A stretch of DNA of 64,000 nt from Qipengyuania gaetbuli (GCF_009827315.1 NZ_WTYF01000004.1:1054001-1118000); one strand, 5' to 3'. Shown: positions 27,187 through 36,187, counted from the first letter of the stretch. Translations and numbers: made by a program. Notes: generated by a model not told the origin, from the sequence alone.

Positions 27187-27882
27187 CTACCCTCCGGCGA
27201 GTATCCAGTCGGCGGCGGTGCGGCAGTGGATGTCGGTGGAATCGAACACCGGCAGCACGTTCGCATCGGTGTCGACCACCAGCTCCAGCTCGGTACAGGC
27301 CAACACGATGGCCTTCGCGCCTTCCTTGTCCTTGTTGGTGATGACGGTCTTGAGCGCACGTTCGGCAGAGCGCGTAACGCGGCCGAGCATCAATTCCTTG
27401 TAGATGATGCCGTCGACCAGTTCGACATCGCCCGGATCGGGCGGAAGCAGGTCGACGCCGTAGGATACCAGCCGCTGGCGGTAGAAGCCCTCGGTCATGA
27501 TGAAGCGCGTGCCGAGTAGCGCCGCATTGTCGCAGCCTGCCGCGCGCATGGCCTCGCCCACGCTGTCAGCGATATGCAGGACAGGGATCGAGATGCCTTC
27601 CGCGACCCGGTCATAGACCTTGTGCATGGTGTTGGCGGCGATCACCAGGCCTTCGGCACCGGCGCTTTCCAGCCGGCGCGCGCTATCGACCAGAAGCGCT
27701 GCGATCCGGTCCCAGTCGTCCGCCTGCTTCGCCTCGGCGATGAGCGAATAGTCGAGACTTTCGATCAGCATCGGTGCGCTGGACATCGGGTGCCCCTTGC
27801 GCTGGATTTCGCGGTTGATGCGTTCGTAATAGGCGCGGGTAGAGATCCAGCTCATCCCACCGATTAGACCCAGCTTGCGCAA
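27187..27882 (-). CDS. aspartate/glutamate racemase family protein (YgeA-like)
   Basis: A 231-residue Asp/Glu racemase-fold protein. The N-terminus KLGLIGGMSWISTRAYYERIN is typical. Of the two catalytic positions, one is Thr85 in AANTMHK and the other Cys196 in VLACTELE. The same Thr/Cys pair is described for the E. coli YgeA L-Asp/Glu-specific enzyme, whereas two-Cys enzymes racemise Asp. The start is a TTG at 27882, supported by a strong GGAAGGGAG site six bases upstream; an ATG further up would overlap the hydrolase gene. Confidence 0.88.
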   Translation of the reverse strand: MRKLGLIGGMSWISTRAYYERINREIQRKGHPMSSAPMLIESLDYSLIAEAKQADDWDRIAALLVDSARRLESAGAEGLVIAANTMHKVYDRVAEGISIPVLHIADSVGEAMRAAGCDNAALLGTRFIMTEGFYRQRLVSYGVDLLPPDPGDVELVDGIIYKELMLGRVTRSAERALKTVITNKDKEGAKAIVLACTELELVVDTDANVLPVFDSTDIHCRTAADWILAGG

Positions 27883-27931
27883 GTGCGCTCCCTTCCTGAT
27901 ACCCTGTTGCGCCCCTGCGGGCAGACCCTCT

Positions 27932-28933
27932 TCAGGAATTGGGAACGGACTGCGCCCTCGGCGGTTCCGAAGCGCTTTCGCTTGCCGCAAGGGCGATGTC
28001 CGAAAGCCACACCATCAGGTCCGTCGCGCTGCGCTCTGCCGCCTCTTCCATCGGGATGTGCCCGATGCCGTCATAGGCGACCAGGGCAGAGTTCGGCAGG
28101 ACGTCATCGTACCAGCCCGCAGCCGCAAAGGGGATGAGCGCATCTTCCTTGCCCCACATCACCAGTGTCGGCACTTCGACCTTGGCCACGTCTGCCTTGT
28201 CGAAGACGGTCCAGCCAAGGCCGAAGCGTTTCATCGTCGCATCGCGATTGCCCGGATAGCGCGCCAGTTCCCAGTAGCGGTCAACTGCCTCGGGGCTGAC
28301 GATTTGCTGGTTCGAAACGCTTTGCGAAAGGCTGCGCTCGACGATCGAGCGCGGCATGAGCTGGAAAGAGAGGCTGTTGACCACCGGAATGCGCGCCAGC
28401 TTGAAGGCCAGGTTGCCGCTGCCTTCGCGCTGGATGTCGGCGCCGCCTGCATCGACCAGCACAAGTCCGTCGAGACGTTCGGGATGGGCCATGGCGTATC
28501 CCATGGCGATGCCGCCGCCCATGGAATTTCCGGCCAGCACAAAGCGATCGAGGCCCAGCGCATCGGCGACATTCCCGACGTCGGCGACGAAGGCGTCATG
28601 CGAATAATCGCCATCGGGCGCGGGTCCCGTCAGGCCGTGGCCGCGCTGGTCGAAGCGGATGACGCGGTAATCCTCGCGCAGCATCTCAGCCCAGGGCTGC
28701 CAAGTGTAGAGATCGGCGTTCGAGCCGTGGAGCAGCATGATCACCGGCGCATCGCGCGGTCCTTCATCCCGCAAGTGGACGGTTCGCCCGTCGGCAAGTT
28801 CGACAGCCTGCGAAGGCGAAGCGCCGTACTTGGCCCACATCTCGTTCGCATCGGTGTCCGGCACCCTGAAGAAGAGGAAAGCGAGACCGCCGGCAAGCAG
28901 CAGCAGGGCCAAGCCGCGCACGATCCATTTCAT
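27932..28933 (-). CDS. membrane-anchored alpha/beta hydrolase
   Basis: A 333-residue alpha/beta hydrolase with an N-terminal hydrophobic anchor (about residues 5-22). The oxyanion segment is VIMLLHGSNADLYTW. The nucleophile elbow is GNSMGGG, the acid is in MWGKEDALIP, and the His is in DGIGHIPMEEA. The active site should face the periplasm. Its start overlaps the cytochrome gene stop by 4 nt (ATGA), so it belongs to the cytochrome / beta-helix operon. Substrate unknown; an ester or lactone is the simplest guess. Confidence 0.88.
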   Translation of the reverse strand: MKWIVRGLALLLLAGGLAFLFFRVPDTDANEMWAKYGASPSQAVELADGRTVHLRDEGPRDAPVIMLLHGSNADLYTWQPWAEMLREDYRVIRFDQRGHGLTGPAPDGDYSHDAFVADVGNVADALGLDRFVLAGNSMGGGIAMGYAMAHPERLDGLVLVDAGGADIQREGSGNLAFKLARIPVVNSLSFQLMPRSIVERSLSQSVSNQQIVSPEAVDRYWELARYPGNRDATMKRFGLGWTVFDKADVAKVEVPTLVMWGKEDALIPFAAAGWYDDVLPNSALVAYDGIGHIPMEEAAERSATDLMVWLSDIALAASESASEPPRAQSVPNS

Positions 28934-29943
28934 CTTGGCATCTCCTCGATCCAGCGGCGCACCGCCTCGGTTCCTTCGCGGTCGATACTCGACTTGCCGA
29001 GTTCGGGCATGGCGACGCCGGGATCATTGCTCAGCATCCGGTGAAGCAGGATCGACTGGTCGGGCTCGCCCGGCACGACATCGAACAGCAAGCCGCCCGC
29101 CCCGCGTCCGGCCGCGACCGGTCGCTTCATCACGCCGAGCGCGTGAGGATCGTCCTGCTCCCACCGCAAGTCGAGCCCGCTGTTCGAGGCGGTGGCCCCG
29201 GGCCGGTGGCAATGGGCGCAGTTCACGTCGAGATAGGCGCGGGCGACAGCATCCGCGCCCACCGCGCTGCGCTTTTCCCAGACCGCCAGCCGGTCTGCAC
29301 CGGCCGGAACTTCGCCAAGATTGGCCGCGAGCCATTCGCCGGACAGATTGCGTGCCTTGGGCCCGATCGGGATCACCGCATCGTCCAGCCCGTGGCATTC
29401 CTTGCACTGGTTCTTGTTCGGCACACGGTAGCTGATCGCCTCGCCTGCCGGCGTGACGACCGGCATGCGCGCACCTGCAATCGCCAGCGCAGCGTCGGAC
29501 TGCTCCGCGTTCCAGACATAGGGCAGAGCCACCCAGCCGCTTTCACGGTGGAGCAGAACGCGTGTTTCGATCAGGCGGCGTTTGCTCCCCTCGCCGAAGG
29601 CGAATGTCTTGATCAGCGCAGTGCCGACCGGAAAATCGATCAGGCCATCGCCATTGGCTTCCATCCGCTTGCCTTCGGGCAAGTAGACGAAGCGCAGCTT
29701 TTCCGCCCCGTCGGAATAGAGCGGGGTATTCAGGCGATAGGGCGTGACGCGTGCCGCCGGGGCCTGCCCTGCCCCGTCCGTGAAGAAGCCGAACTGCGAC
29801 AACAGGCGCGGCATGCCCTCCACCACCGCATCGTCATTGACTGCGCCGACCGCCGCTACCGGCTGGAAGAAAGCGGCGCGTGCCGCGACCGACCCGGCCA
29901 GCGCGAGGCTCGCTGCGGCAAGCAGGGCGGTGGCAGGCTTCAT
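28930..29943 (-). CDS. SO2930-family diheme c-type cytochrome
   Basis: A 337-residue periplasmic protein with a signal peptide ending near AARA (about 23). It has two heme c motifs, CKECH (180-184) and CAHCH (242-246). It matches the SO2930/HNE_0200 type diheme cytochrome (TIGR03806-like) by layout: a long N-terminal non-heme half with LNTPLYSDGAEKLRF, then two hemes. It is adjacent to a parallel beta-helix gene, as in the family. Electron donor and acceptor are unknown. Overlaps both neighbours by 4 nt. Confidence 0.87.
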   Translation of the reverse strand: MKPATALLAAASLALAGSVAARAAFFQPVAAVGAVNDDAVVEGMPRLLSQFGFFTDGAGQAPAARVTPYRLNTPLYSDGAEKLRFVYLPEGKRMEANGDGLIDFPVGTALIKTFAFGEGSKRRLIETRVLLHRESGWVALPYVWNAEQSDAALAIAGARMPVVTPAGEAISYRVPNKNQCKECHGLDDAVIPIGPKARNLSGEWLAANLGEVPAGADRLAVWEKRSAVGADAVARAYLDVNCAHCHRPGATASNSGLDLRWEQDDPHALGVMKRPVAAGRGAGGLLFDVVPGEPDQSILLHRMLSNDPGVAMPELGKSSIDREGTEAVRRWIEEMPR

Positions 29944-31130
29944 CCTCCGAGCCGCGCCTCCAGCGCTGCAGGTGCACCGATGCCGCTGCGATCGAACGCT
30001 GCTGCGGGCGCCTTCACGCTGAGCGGTCCGGGCTGCGCTGCGCCGAGGCCCTTTCCGGCCTCGGTCAGGTTGAGGCTCCATCCTGCGGTCCCTTCGACTG
30101 CCGCAAGCGAACCAAGCCCGTCCCAAAGGACCGGCGGCAGTTCGCCGCCAAAGGCCGCCAGCAGCATCTCCGCCCCGTCGAGCTGCGGGTCGTAGCCGCC
30201 GCCGTCGTAGCTGTTCGGGCCCACCACCACCTCGCGCGGAAGCGGGTTGTAGCGCGCGTCATCGTAGGGCTGGACATAGGCGATCACCATGACCGGCGCA
30301 GTGGGATTGCCGGAGAGGATGTTGTTCTCGATCAGCACCTTCTCGTTAGCCATCACCATGATGCCGGTGCCGCGCCGCACTCCGGCCACGATATTGCCGG
30401 GAGGCGCGAAATTGGGCGTGTCGTTGGCGACCACCAGGTTGTTCTCGATGATGACGTTGCCCCCGCCCATGACGGGTAAGCTGGGCAGGTCGAACACGAG
30501 GATCCCGCCCGTATTGCGCGTGGCGATATTGTGCGCGACCAACGCGTTGCGGCTGTTCTCGATCTCGATCCCGGCGACATTCGCCTCCGCGATCGAATTG
30601 CGCACGGTGATCCGGTCGGACTGGCCGACATAGATGCCCGCATCGCTCGCCCCGGTCACCTTGACGCCGTCGACGAGAATGCCGGTGCTTTCGACCGGGT
30701 AGATGCCGTAGGCACCATTTTCCGGATGCGGCCCGCGCGTCCAGGTCACGCGGATGCGGTGGTAGACGATATTGTCGGCGCCCTTGGACTTCACCCCGTC
30801 GCCCTTGGGGTTTTCCAGCGCGAAATCGCGCAGGGTTACGTTGTCGCTGGTGACAAGTAGCCCTTCGCCCGCGCCCTGCTGGCCGGTGAAGTCGAGCACA
30901 GTCCCGTCCATTCCTGCGCCGCGCAGGGTCACACCCTCGACATCGAGGCTGAGACCGTCGCTCATCGCGTAGCGTCCCGCTTCGAGCACGATCTCGTCGC
31001 CCGGCTGCGCAATGATCAGCGCCTCCTGCAGGCGCTCCTGCGCGCCGTCCCCGGGGGTCACGACATGGGTTTCGGCCAGCGCAGGCGCGGCAGTCGCAAG
31101 CAGGGCCGCGGCAATCGTCATTCTGAACAT
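29940..31130 (-). CDS. parallel beta-helix repeat protein paired with the diheme cytochrome
   Basis: A 396-residue exported protein. The signal peptide ends ATAAPALA (about 19). It is built of right-handed beta-helix rungs, with repeated patterns such as DNVTLRDFALENP, STGILVDGVKV, NALVAHNIATRNTGG and GNVIIENNLVVAND. It fits the TIGR03805 type, always seen next to the SO2930-type cytochrome. Such folds bind or cleave polysaccharides, but no pectate-lyase catalytic set is obvious. The operon function is unknown. ATG 31130 gives a clean signal peptide. Confidence 0.87.
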   Translation of the reverse strand: MFRMTIAAALLATAAPALAETHVVTPGDGAQERLQEALIIAQPGDEIVLEAGRYAMSDGLSLDVEGVTLRGAGMDGTVLDFTGQQGAGEGLLVTSDNVTLRDFALENPKGDGVKSKGADNIVYHRIRVTWTRGPHPENGAYGIYPVESTGILVDGVKVTGASDAGIYVGQSDRITVRNSIAEANVAGIEIENSRNALVAHNIATRNTGGILVFDLPSLPVMGGGNVIIENNLVVANDTPNFAPPGNIVAGVRRGTGIMVMANEKVLIENNILSGNPTAPVMVIAYVQPYDDARYNPLPREVVVGPNSYDGGGYDPQLDGAEMLLAAFGGELPPVLWDGLGSLAAVEGTAGWSLNLTEAGKGLGAAQPGPLSVKAPAAAFDRSGIGAPAALEARLGG

Positions 31131-31188
31131 GAGTCTCTCCCTTGCAACCCATTGTGCCGCAAGGTCAGACGATTGCAAGCGATGGGCT

Positions 31189-32715
31189 TCAGCGGGAGGT
31201 GGCTTGTGCCCGGGCCAGCCCTTCCATCGACAGCCTGCGCCCAGGCGCGAAGGCCAGCGCCTCGCGATAGGCTTCTGCCGCTTCCTTGTACCGGCCTGCT
31301 GCAGCAAGATGCTCGGCAAGGATTTCCCAACCCGGCTTGCCCACCGGCGGCGGGCCATAGACCACAGGCGTCGCGCTTTCCTGCTGGGCTGCAGCACGAA
31401 GCAGGGCTAGCCCTTCATCCGTGCGCCCCTCGGCCAGCACCAGCAGCGCCTCGCCCTGCGCGACCTGGCGCATCATCCACGGCCTCACCCACGTGTCGTA
31501 GGGCGATTCTTCCTTGAGCGCGGCATCGATTTCGACCGCCAGCGCTTTCATGCGGTCGAGCGCGGCTGCCACTTCCTGACGGTCATCTCCGGCCCGCATC
31601 AGGCGCGAGTAGGCCTGGTCGAAGCGCGTCAGGAGGAAACCTTCATCCACGCCTTCGAGCGGAGGTGCCCATGTGCCGGTCGCAACGCCGTTCCACATGG
31701 CCATGCCGGAATAGCTGGATGCGGGGCCGTAGCCGAGGCGGCCCTTGGGTCCACCCGCGATCTGCGCCTCGGCCTGCGCGCGGCATTCGGCGATCAGCGG
31801 AGCTGCGTCCTTGCCCTGCTGGAGCAGCGCATAGGCCAGCCATTCGTTGTAGTGGCCGCAGGAACTGGGATCGCGGCCCTGCGACGCCCGCTGGCGGTCT
31901 ACCACGGCATCTGCGTTCACGTTGGCGCGCTCCACCGCCTGCCAGTCGGCCAGCGCATGGAAGATATGGCTCACCATGTGCTGTGCGTGCCCCGCATCGG
32001 GCGCAACGACCGCGTAACGCTCCGCCATCCGCTTGCCGAGCGGGGCGTGGACCGGATCGTCATAGGAATGGATCAGGTAGTGGAGGATGCCGGGGTGCAT
32101 CTCGTGCGTCATGAACCCCTGCTCCAGCACGCCGGCCGCCTCCATGTAGACGGGCAATTGCCTGCCACCATGCGAGCTGGCGAGCACCGCCAGTCCGGTG
32201 AAGGCGCGCATGTCGATATCGTCGGGGCGCGCGGCAAGCATGGCACGCATCTTTGCGAGGTAGGCGAGGTCGCGTTCCTCCTTGGTGCCTTCGCCGTAAA
32301 GGGTCTCAACCGCGTCGAGCCACTGGCGCTCGGTCGCGTTCCGGGCCTTGGCAGCACGCTCCGCCAGCGTGGCACCCAGCTTTGCCAGTGCGGCGAGTGC
32401 AGCATCCCGGTCCTGGTCGTCCCACAGCGAATGGTTGTGGGTCATCGCTTCGCCCCAATAGGCCATGACGAAGCCCGGATCGGCGGCCTGCGCTCGCTGA
32501 AATTCCTCCGCCGCGTAGCCGTATTCGAAGTTGTGCAAGAGCGCGAGGCCGCGCAGGAACGGCTGCTTCGCTGCTTCGTTCGCGCTGGTCTCCATGACCA
32601 TGAACTCGGTCCCGACCTGCGCCAGCGTCGCATTCTCTTCAGCGCCGTGACCGGTATGCGCATTGGCCGTCGCCGCCATCAGCAGCGCGGCTGTCGTGAT
32701 TGCCAGTTTCTTCAT
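31189..32715 (-). CDS. exported tetratricopeptide-repeat protein
   Basis: A 508-residue protein with signal peptide MKKLAITTAALLMAATANA (19 residues), then a His-rich start HTGHG. It is all-helical with TPR-like units: FLRGLALLHNFEYGYAAEEFQRA near the start and RYKEAAEAYREALAFAPG near the end. The centre contains a conserved HEMHPGILHYLIHSYDDPVHAPL with several His residues that could bind metal. It starts the minus-strand run into the beta-helix and cytochrome genes, 58 nt apart. Role unknown; scaffold or metal-binding are possibilities. Confidence 0.8.
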   Translation of the reverse strand: MKKLAITTAALLMAATANAHTGHGAEENATLAQVGTEFMVMETSANEAAKQPFLRGLALLHNFEYGYAAEEFQRAQAADPGFVMAYWGEAMTHNHSLWDDQDRDAALAALAKLGATLAERAAKARNATERQWLDAVETLYGEGTKEERDLAYLAKMRAMLAARPDDIDMRAFTGLAVLASSHGGRQLPVYMEAAGVLEQGFMTHEMHPGILHYLIHSYDDPVHAPLGKRMAERYAVVAPDAGHAQHMVSHIFHALADWQAVERANVNADAVVDRQRASQGRDPSSCGHYNEWLAYALLQQGKDAAPLIAECRAQAEAQIAGGPKGRLGYGPASSYSGMAMWNGVATGTWAPPLEGVDEGFLLTRFDQAYSRLMRAGDDRQEVAAALDRMKALAVEIDAALKEESPYDTWVRPWMMRQVAQGEALLVLAEGRTDEGLALLRAAAQQESATPVVYGPPPVGKPGWEILAEHLAAAGRYKEAAEAYREALAFAPGRRLSMEGLARAQATSR

Positions 32716-32775
32716 AAGCCCCTCCCCCTCGGCGCCGATCATGCCGCGAGCGAGAGGATTTGGGAAGTCGGGCGG

Positions 32776-33117
32776 TTATCCTGCCGTAAAGGAGCAGATC
32801 GCCGCCGAGGTACCGACCACCTCGATCGCCTCGCGGTCGTCCACGCGGCGCAGGCGTTCGAGGAATTCTGCCATGGTCAGCGGAACCTCGCTCTCGCCCT
32901 CGCGCGCCTGGAGGTTTTCGAGCTTGCGCAGTTGCATGAGCGACAGCCGCTCTGCCATGCGCCCGCCCATGCAGGCTGCGACCGGCTGCGGGATGCCCTT
33001 GTCGACGAGCACGGCCTCGATCCGGCCAGCGGTCACGCGCTCCACGCCGCCGAACCAGCCCCACAGGCCGAGGCCGACCAGCGCCAGCACGGCGATTGCG
33101 ATCACGGTCTTGCGCAT
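32776..33117 (-). CDS. small exported or membrane-anchored hypothetical protein
   Basis: A 113-residue protein. The N-terminal hydrophobic segment (about 4-22) is followed by a 90-residue soluble helix-rich domain with two cysteines (about 49 and 108) that could form a disulfide. I do not recognise the family. It begins 4 nt after the pntB stop, so it is probably the last gene of the transhydrogenase operon. Confidence 0.65.
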   Translation of the reverse strand: MRKTVIAIAVLALVGLGLWGWFGGVERVTAGRIEAVLVDKGIPQPVAACMGGRMAERLSLMQLRKLENLQAREGESEVPLTMAEFLERLRRVDDREAIEVVGTSAAICSFTAG

Positions 33118-33121
33118 TGGG

Positions 33122-34597
33122 TCAGTCGAGCGCCTTCACGATTTCCTCGACCATCTTCTTCGCATCGGCCAGCAGCATCATGGTCTGGTCCATGTAAAAG
33201 ACGTCGTTGTCGACGCCCGCATAGCCCACCCCGCCCATGGAGCGCTTGATGAAGAAGACCTGTTTCGCCTTGTCCACGTCGAACACGGGCATGCCGTAGA
33301 TGGGCGAGGACTTGTCGGTCTTGGCCGCCGGGTTAACCACGTCGTTCGCGCCGATGATGAAGGCCACATCGGCCTGGGCGAATTCGCTGTTGATGTCTTC
33401 CAGCTCGAAGACCTTGTCGTAGGACACGTTCGCTTCGGCCAGCAGCACGTTCATGTGGCCCGGCATGCGCCCGGCGACGGGGTGGATGGCGAACTTCACC
33501 TCGACGCCCTTTTCCTCGAGCAGGTCGGTCATTTCGCGCAGCGCGTGCTGCGCCTGCGCCACCGCCATGCCGTAGCCGGGGATGATGATGACCTTTTCCG
33601 CCTGTTCGAGCATGAACGCGGCGTCTTCCGCGCTGCCCTGCTTGTAGGGGCGCTGCTCCTTCGCCTCGCCTCCGCCCGAGCTGCTGTCCGCGCCGAAGCC
33701 GCCGGCGATGACCGAGAGGAAGCTGCGGTTCATCGCGCGGCACATGATGTAGCTGAGGATTGCACCCGAGGAGCCCACCAGTGCGCCGGTGATGATCATC
33801 GCCGTATTGCCAAGCGTGAAGCCCATCGCCGCTGCCGCCCAGCCCGAATAGCTGTTCAGCATTGACACAACGACCGGCATGTCCGCACCGCCGATGGGAA
33901 TGATGAGCAGGAAGCCGATAGCGAAAGCGGCGACGGTGAGCGCAATGATCAACGGCATCGTGCCTGCGCCGACCGTGTGCGCGAACATGGCGACAAGCAC
34001 GAGGATCGCGGCCAGCGTGCCGAGGTTGATGATGTGCCGCCCGGGCAACAGGATCGGCGAGCCGCTCATCCGTCCCGAAAGCTTGGCAAAGGCGATGACA
34101 GAGCCGGAGAAGGTGATCGCGCCGATCGCTATACCGAGGCCCATCTCGACCTTGCTGACAGGGTCGATCCCCCCATTGGGCAAGAGCAGCCCGAAAGCAC
34201 CGGGATTGAGATAAGCCGCCCAGCCCACCAGCACCGCGGCAAGGCCGACTAGCGAGTGAAAGGCCGCGACCAGTTCGGGCATCGCGGTCATGGCGATACG
34301 GCGGGCGATGGTGACGCCGATAATGCCGCCGAGGAAGATGGCGACGCCGATTTCCACGATGTTGACGACTGAATGCGTGACCAGCGTGGTCACCACGGCG
34401 ATCAGCATCCCGATCATGCCGAAGCGGTTGCCCGTCCGGCTCGTTGCGGGCGAGGACAGGCCGCGCAGGGCGAGGATGAAGAACACTCCCGACACGAGAT
34501 AGGCGAGCGCGACCCACGGGTTTACCGGCTCTCCGGTCGAAGCGGCAGCAGGCGAGGCCGACAGCAGGAAGGGCGCAGCGAGGAGAAGGCGACGCAT
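33122..34597 (-). CDS. pntB: NAD(P) transhydrogenase subunit beta
   Basis: A 491-residue PntB. The membrane part (domain II, about 30-270) is followed by the NADP(H)-binding domain III with VIIIPGYGMAVAQAQHAL, VKFAIHPVAGRMPGHMNVLLAEA and FIIGANDVVNPAA. With PntA it transfers hydride from NADH to NADP+ driven by the proton gradient. The first 27 residues (MRRLLLAAPFLLSASPAAAS) look like a signal peptide and precede the point where E. coli PntB begins. Start shares one base with the pntA2 stop (TGATG). Confidence 0.94.
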   Translation of the reverse strand: MRRLLLAAPFLLSASPAAASTGEPVNPWVALAYLVSGVFFILALRGLSSPATSRTGNRFGMIGMLIAVVTTLVTHSVVNIVEIGVAIFLGGIIGVTIARRIAMTAMPELVAAFHSLVGLAAVLVGWAAYLNPGAFGLLLPNGGIDPVSKVEMGLGIAIGAITFSGSVIAFAKLSGRMSGSPILLPGRHIINLGTLAAILVLVAMFAHTVGAGTMPLIIALTVAAFAIGFLLIIPIGGADMPVVVSMLNSYSGWAAAAMGFTLGNTAMIITGALVGSSGAILSYIMCRAMNRSFLSVIAGGFGADSSSGGGEAKEQRPYKQGSAEDAAFMLEQAEKVIIIPGYGMAVAQAQHALREMTDLLEEKGVEVKFAIHPVAGRMPGHMNVLLAEANVSYDKVFELEDINSEFAQADVAFIIGANDVVNPAAKTDKSSPIYGMPVFDVDKAKQVFFIKRSMGGVGYAGVDNDVFYMDQTMMLLADAKKMVEEIVKALD

Positions 34598-34881
34598 CAC
34601 TTCTTCTCCTTCTTCTTGTACATGGCCAGCATTCGCTCGGTGACAGCGAAACCACCGAAGATGTTCACGCTGGCTAGCACGACGCCAGCCAGGCCCAACC
34701 ATTTCGCAAGGGGGCTACCCGCCTCCGCTGCGGCAATAAGCGCACCGACGATGATCACCGAGGAAATCGCATTGGTCACCGCCATCAGCGGCGTATGCAA
34801 CGCAGGCGTGACCGACCAGACTACGTAATAGCCGACGAAACACGCCAGCACGAAGATCGACAGGATCGAAATGAAGTCCAT
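34597..34881 (-). CDS. pntA2: NAD(P) transhydrogenase subunit alpha 2 (membrane part)
   Basis: A 94-residue membrane subunit carrying the C-terminal helices of PntA. It has three hydrophobic helices: residues about 5-25, 35-55 and 60-80. The sequence YYVVWSVTPALHTPLMAVTNAISSVIIVGAL is diagnostic. Splitting of PntA into soluble A1 and membrane A2 is usual in alphaproteobacteria. Coupled to pntB by a 1-nt overlap. Confidence 0.93.
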   Translation of the reverse strand: MDFISILSIFVLACFVGYYVVWSVTPALHTPLMAVTNAISSVIIVGALIAAAEAGSPLAKWLGLAGVVLASVNIFGGFAVTERMLAMYKKKEKK

Positions 34882-34905
34882 GTGCGGCCCCTCCCCGGGC
34901 CCGGG

Positions 34906-36033
34906 TTACGTAGTCGTCAGCCTCTCGTTCACGACCTTCCCGCCCTGCGTAAGCCGCACGGCGTCGCCGATTTCCTCGTCGAGCACGGGTTTGCCCTGCT
35001 CCTTGTCCCAGAAGGCGGAGAGGAAGTTGTAGAGGTTGCGCGCGAAAAGCGCCGATGCGTCTGCGGCTAGATGGCCTGCCGTGTTCGAATAGCCGACGAT
35101 CTTTACGCCGTGCTTCTCGACCACCTGGTCGGGCTTCGATCCTTCCACGTTGCCGCCTTGCGAAACCGCGAGGTCGAAAATCACGCTGCCCGGCTTCATC
35201 GAGGCGATTTGCTCGTCGCTGACCAGCAGCGGAGCGGGGCGGCCCGGGATGAGCGCGGTGGTGATGACGATGTCCTGTTTGGCGATGTGTTCGGACACGA
35301 GCTTGGCCTGCGCGGCCTTGTATTCGTCGCTCATCTCGGTGGCGTAGCCGCCCGAGCCTTCGCCCTCGATACCGGCGACTTCCTCGACGAAGATCGGCTT
35401 CGCACCCAGCGACTGGATCTGTTCCTTGGTGGCGCTGCGCACGTCTGTGGCGGACACCTGCGCGCCGAGCCGCTTGGCAGTGGCGATAGCCTGCAGTCCG
35501 GCAACGCCGACCCCCATGACGAAGACCCTGGCTGCCTGCACCGTGCCGGCGGCGGTCATCATCATCGGGAATGCGCGGCCATATTCGTTGGCGGATGCAA
35601 GCACCGCCTTGTAGCCGGCAAGGTTCGACTGGCTCGAGAGCACGTCCATGCTCTGCGCGCGCGTGATGCGCGGCATGAACTCCATCGACAACGCTTCGAG
35701 TCCTGCCTTGGCATAGGCCTCTACCCGGTCGGTCTCGCGAAAGGGATCGAACGTCGCCGCGACCCAAGCGCCGGGCTTCGCGCCGGACAGCAGCGCCACG
35801 TCGGGCGCCTGCACGCCGAGCACGATGTCCGCGCCCGCGACCGCCTGGGCCGCGGGTACGACTTGCGCCCCTGCTTCGCGATAGGCCTCGTCGGTGATGG
35901 AGGCGCTTACCCCTGCGCCTTCCTCCACTGCGACTTCTGCCCCGAGTGCGATGAATTTCTTCGCCGTTTCCGGCGTGATGGCGACCCGGCTTTCGCCGTT
36001 CGCCCGCTCTGCCAGGACAGCGATGCGGATCAA
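34906..36033 (-). CDS. pntA1: NAD(P) transhydrogenase subunit alpha 1 (soluble, NAD-binding)
   Basis: A 375-residue NAD(H)-binding domain I protein. It starts IRIAVLAERANGESRVAITPETAKKF, and further has VFVMGVGVAGLQAIATAKRLGAQVSATDVR (the Rossmann glycine loop) and IVITTALIPGRPAPLL. The start is taken as the TTG at 36033, since no ATG fits and homologues begin at this point. It lies 8 nt after the stop of the small oxidase subunit IV gene, indicating cotranscription. The ribosome-binding site is weak, so translation may be coupled to that gene. Confidence 0.92.
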   Translation of the reverse strand: MIRIAVLAERANGESRVAITPETAKKFIALGAEVAVEEGAGVSASITDEAYREAGAQVVPAAQAVAGADIVLGVQAPDVALLSGAKPGAWVAATFDPFRETDRVEAYAKAGLEALSMEFMPRITRAQSMDVLSSQSNLAGYKAVLASANEYGRAFPMMMTAAGTVQAARVFVMGVGVAGLQAIATAKRLGAQVSATDVRSATKEQIQSLGAKPIFVEEVAGIEGEGSGGYATEMSDEYKAAQAKLVSEHIAKQDIVITTALIPGRPAPLLVSDEQIASMKPGSVIFDLAVSQGGNVEGSKPDQVVEKHGVKIVGYSNTAGHLAADASALFARNLYNFLSAFWDKEQGKPVLDEEIGDAVRLTQGGKVVNERLTTT

Positions 36034-36041
36034 CGCGGCGC

Positions 36042-36167
36042 TCAGCCCGAAATCAAGATGACGACGATGGCCGTGATGATGACGATCACGGGGACCGCCC
36101 ACTTCAGCATGCCGATGAAGGAGCCATAGGTCTTGCTATGGGCCTTCATGTCATTCCCGGATTCCAT
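36042..36167 (-). CDS. aa3-type cytochrome c oxidase subunit IV (small)
   Basis: A 41-residue protein. It has a short polar N-terminus with NDMKAHSKTYGSFI, then a single membrane helix LKWAVPVIVIITAIVVILIS. This is the bacterial aa3-oxidase subunit IV pattern (COX-ARM-like), which has one helix and packs between the core subunits. It sits directly upstream of pntA1, an arrangement I recall from other sphingomonads. ATG 36167 and TGA at 36042-36044 are clear. The conserved motif and clean start/stop support it despite its length. Confidence 0.85.
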   Translation of the reverse strand: MESGNDMKAHSKTYGSFIGMLKWAVPVIVIITAIVVILISG

Positions 36168-36187
36168 ATTCAGTCCCTCGATTAGTT

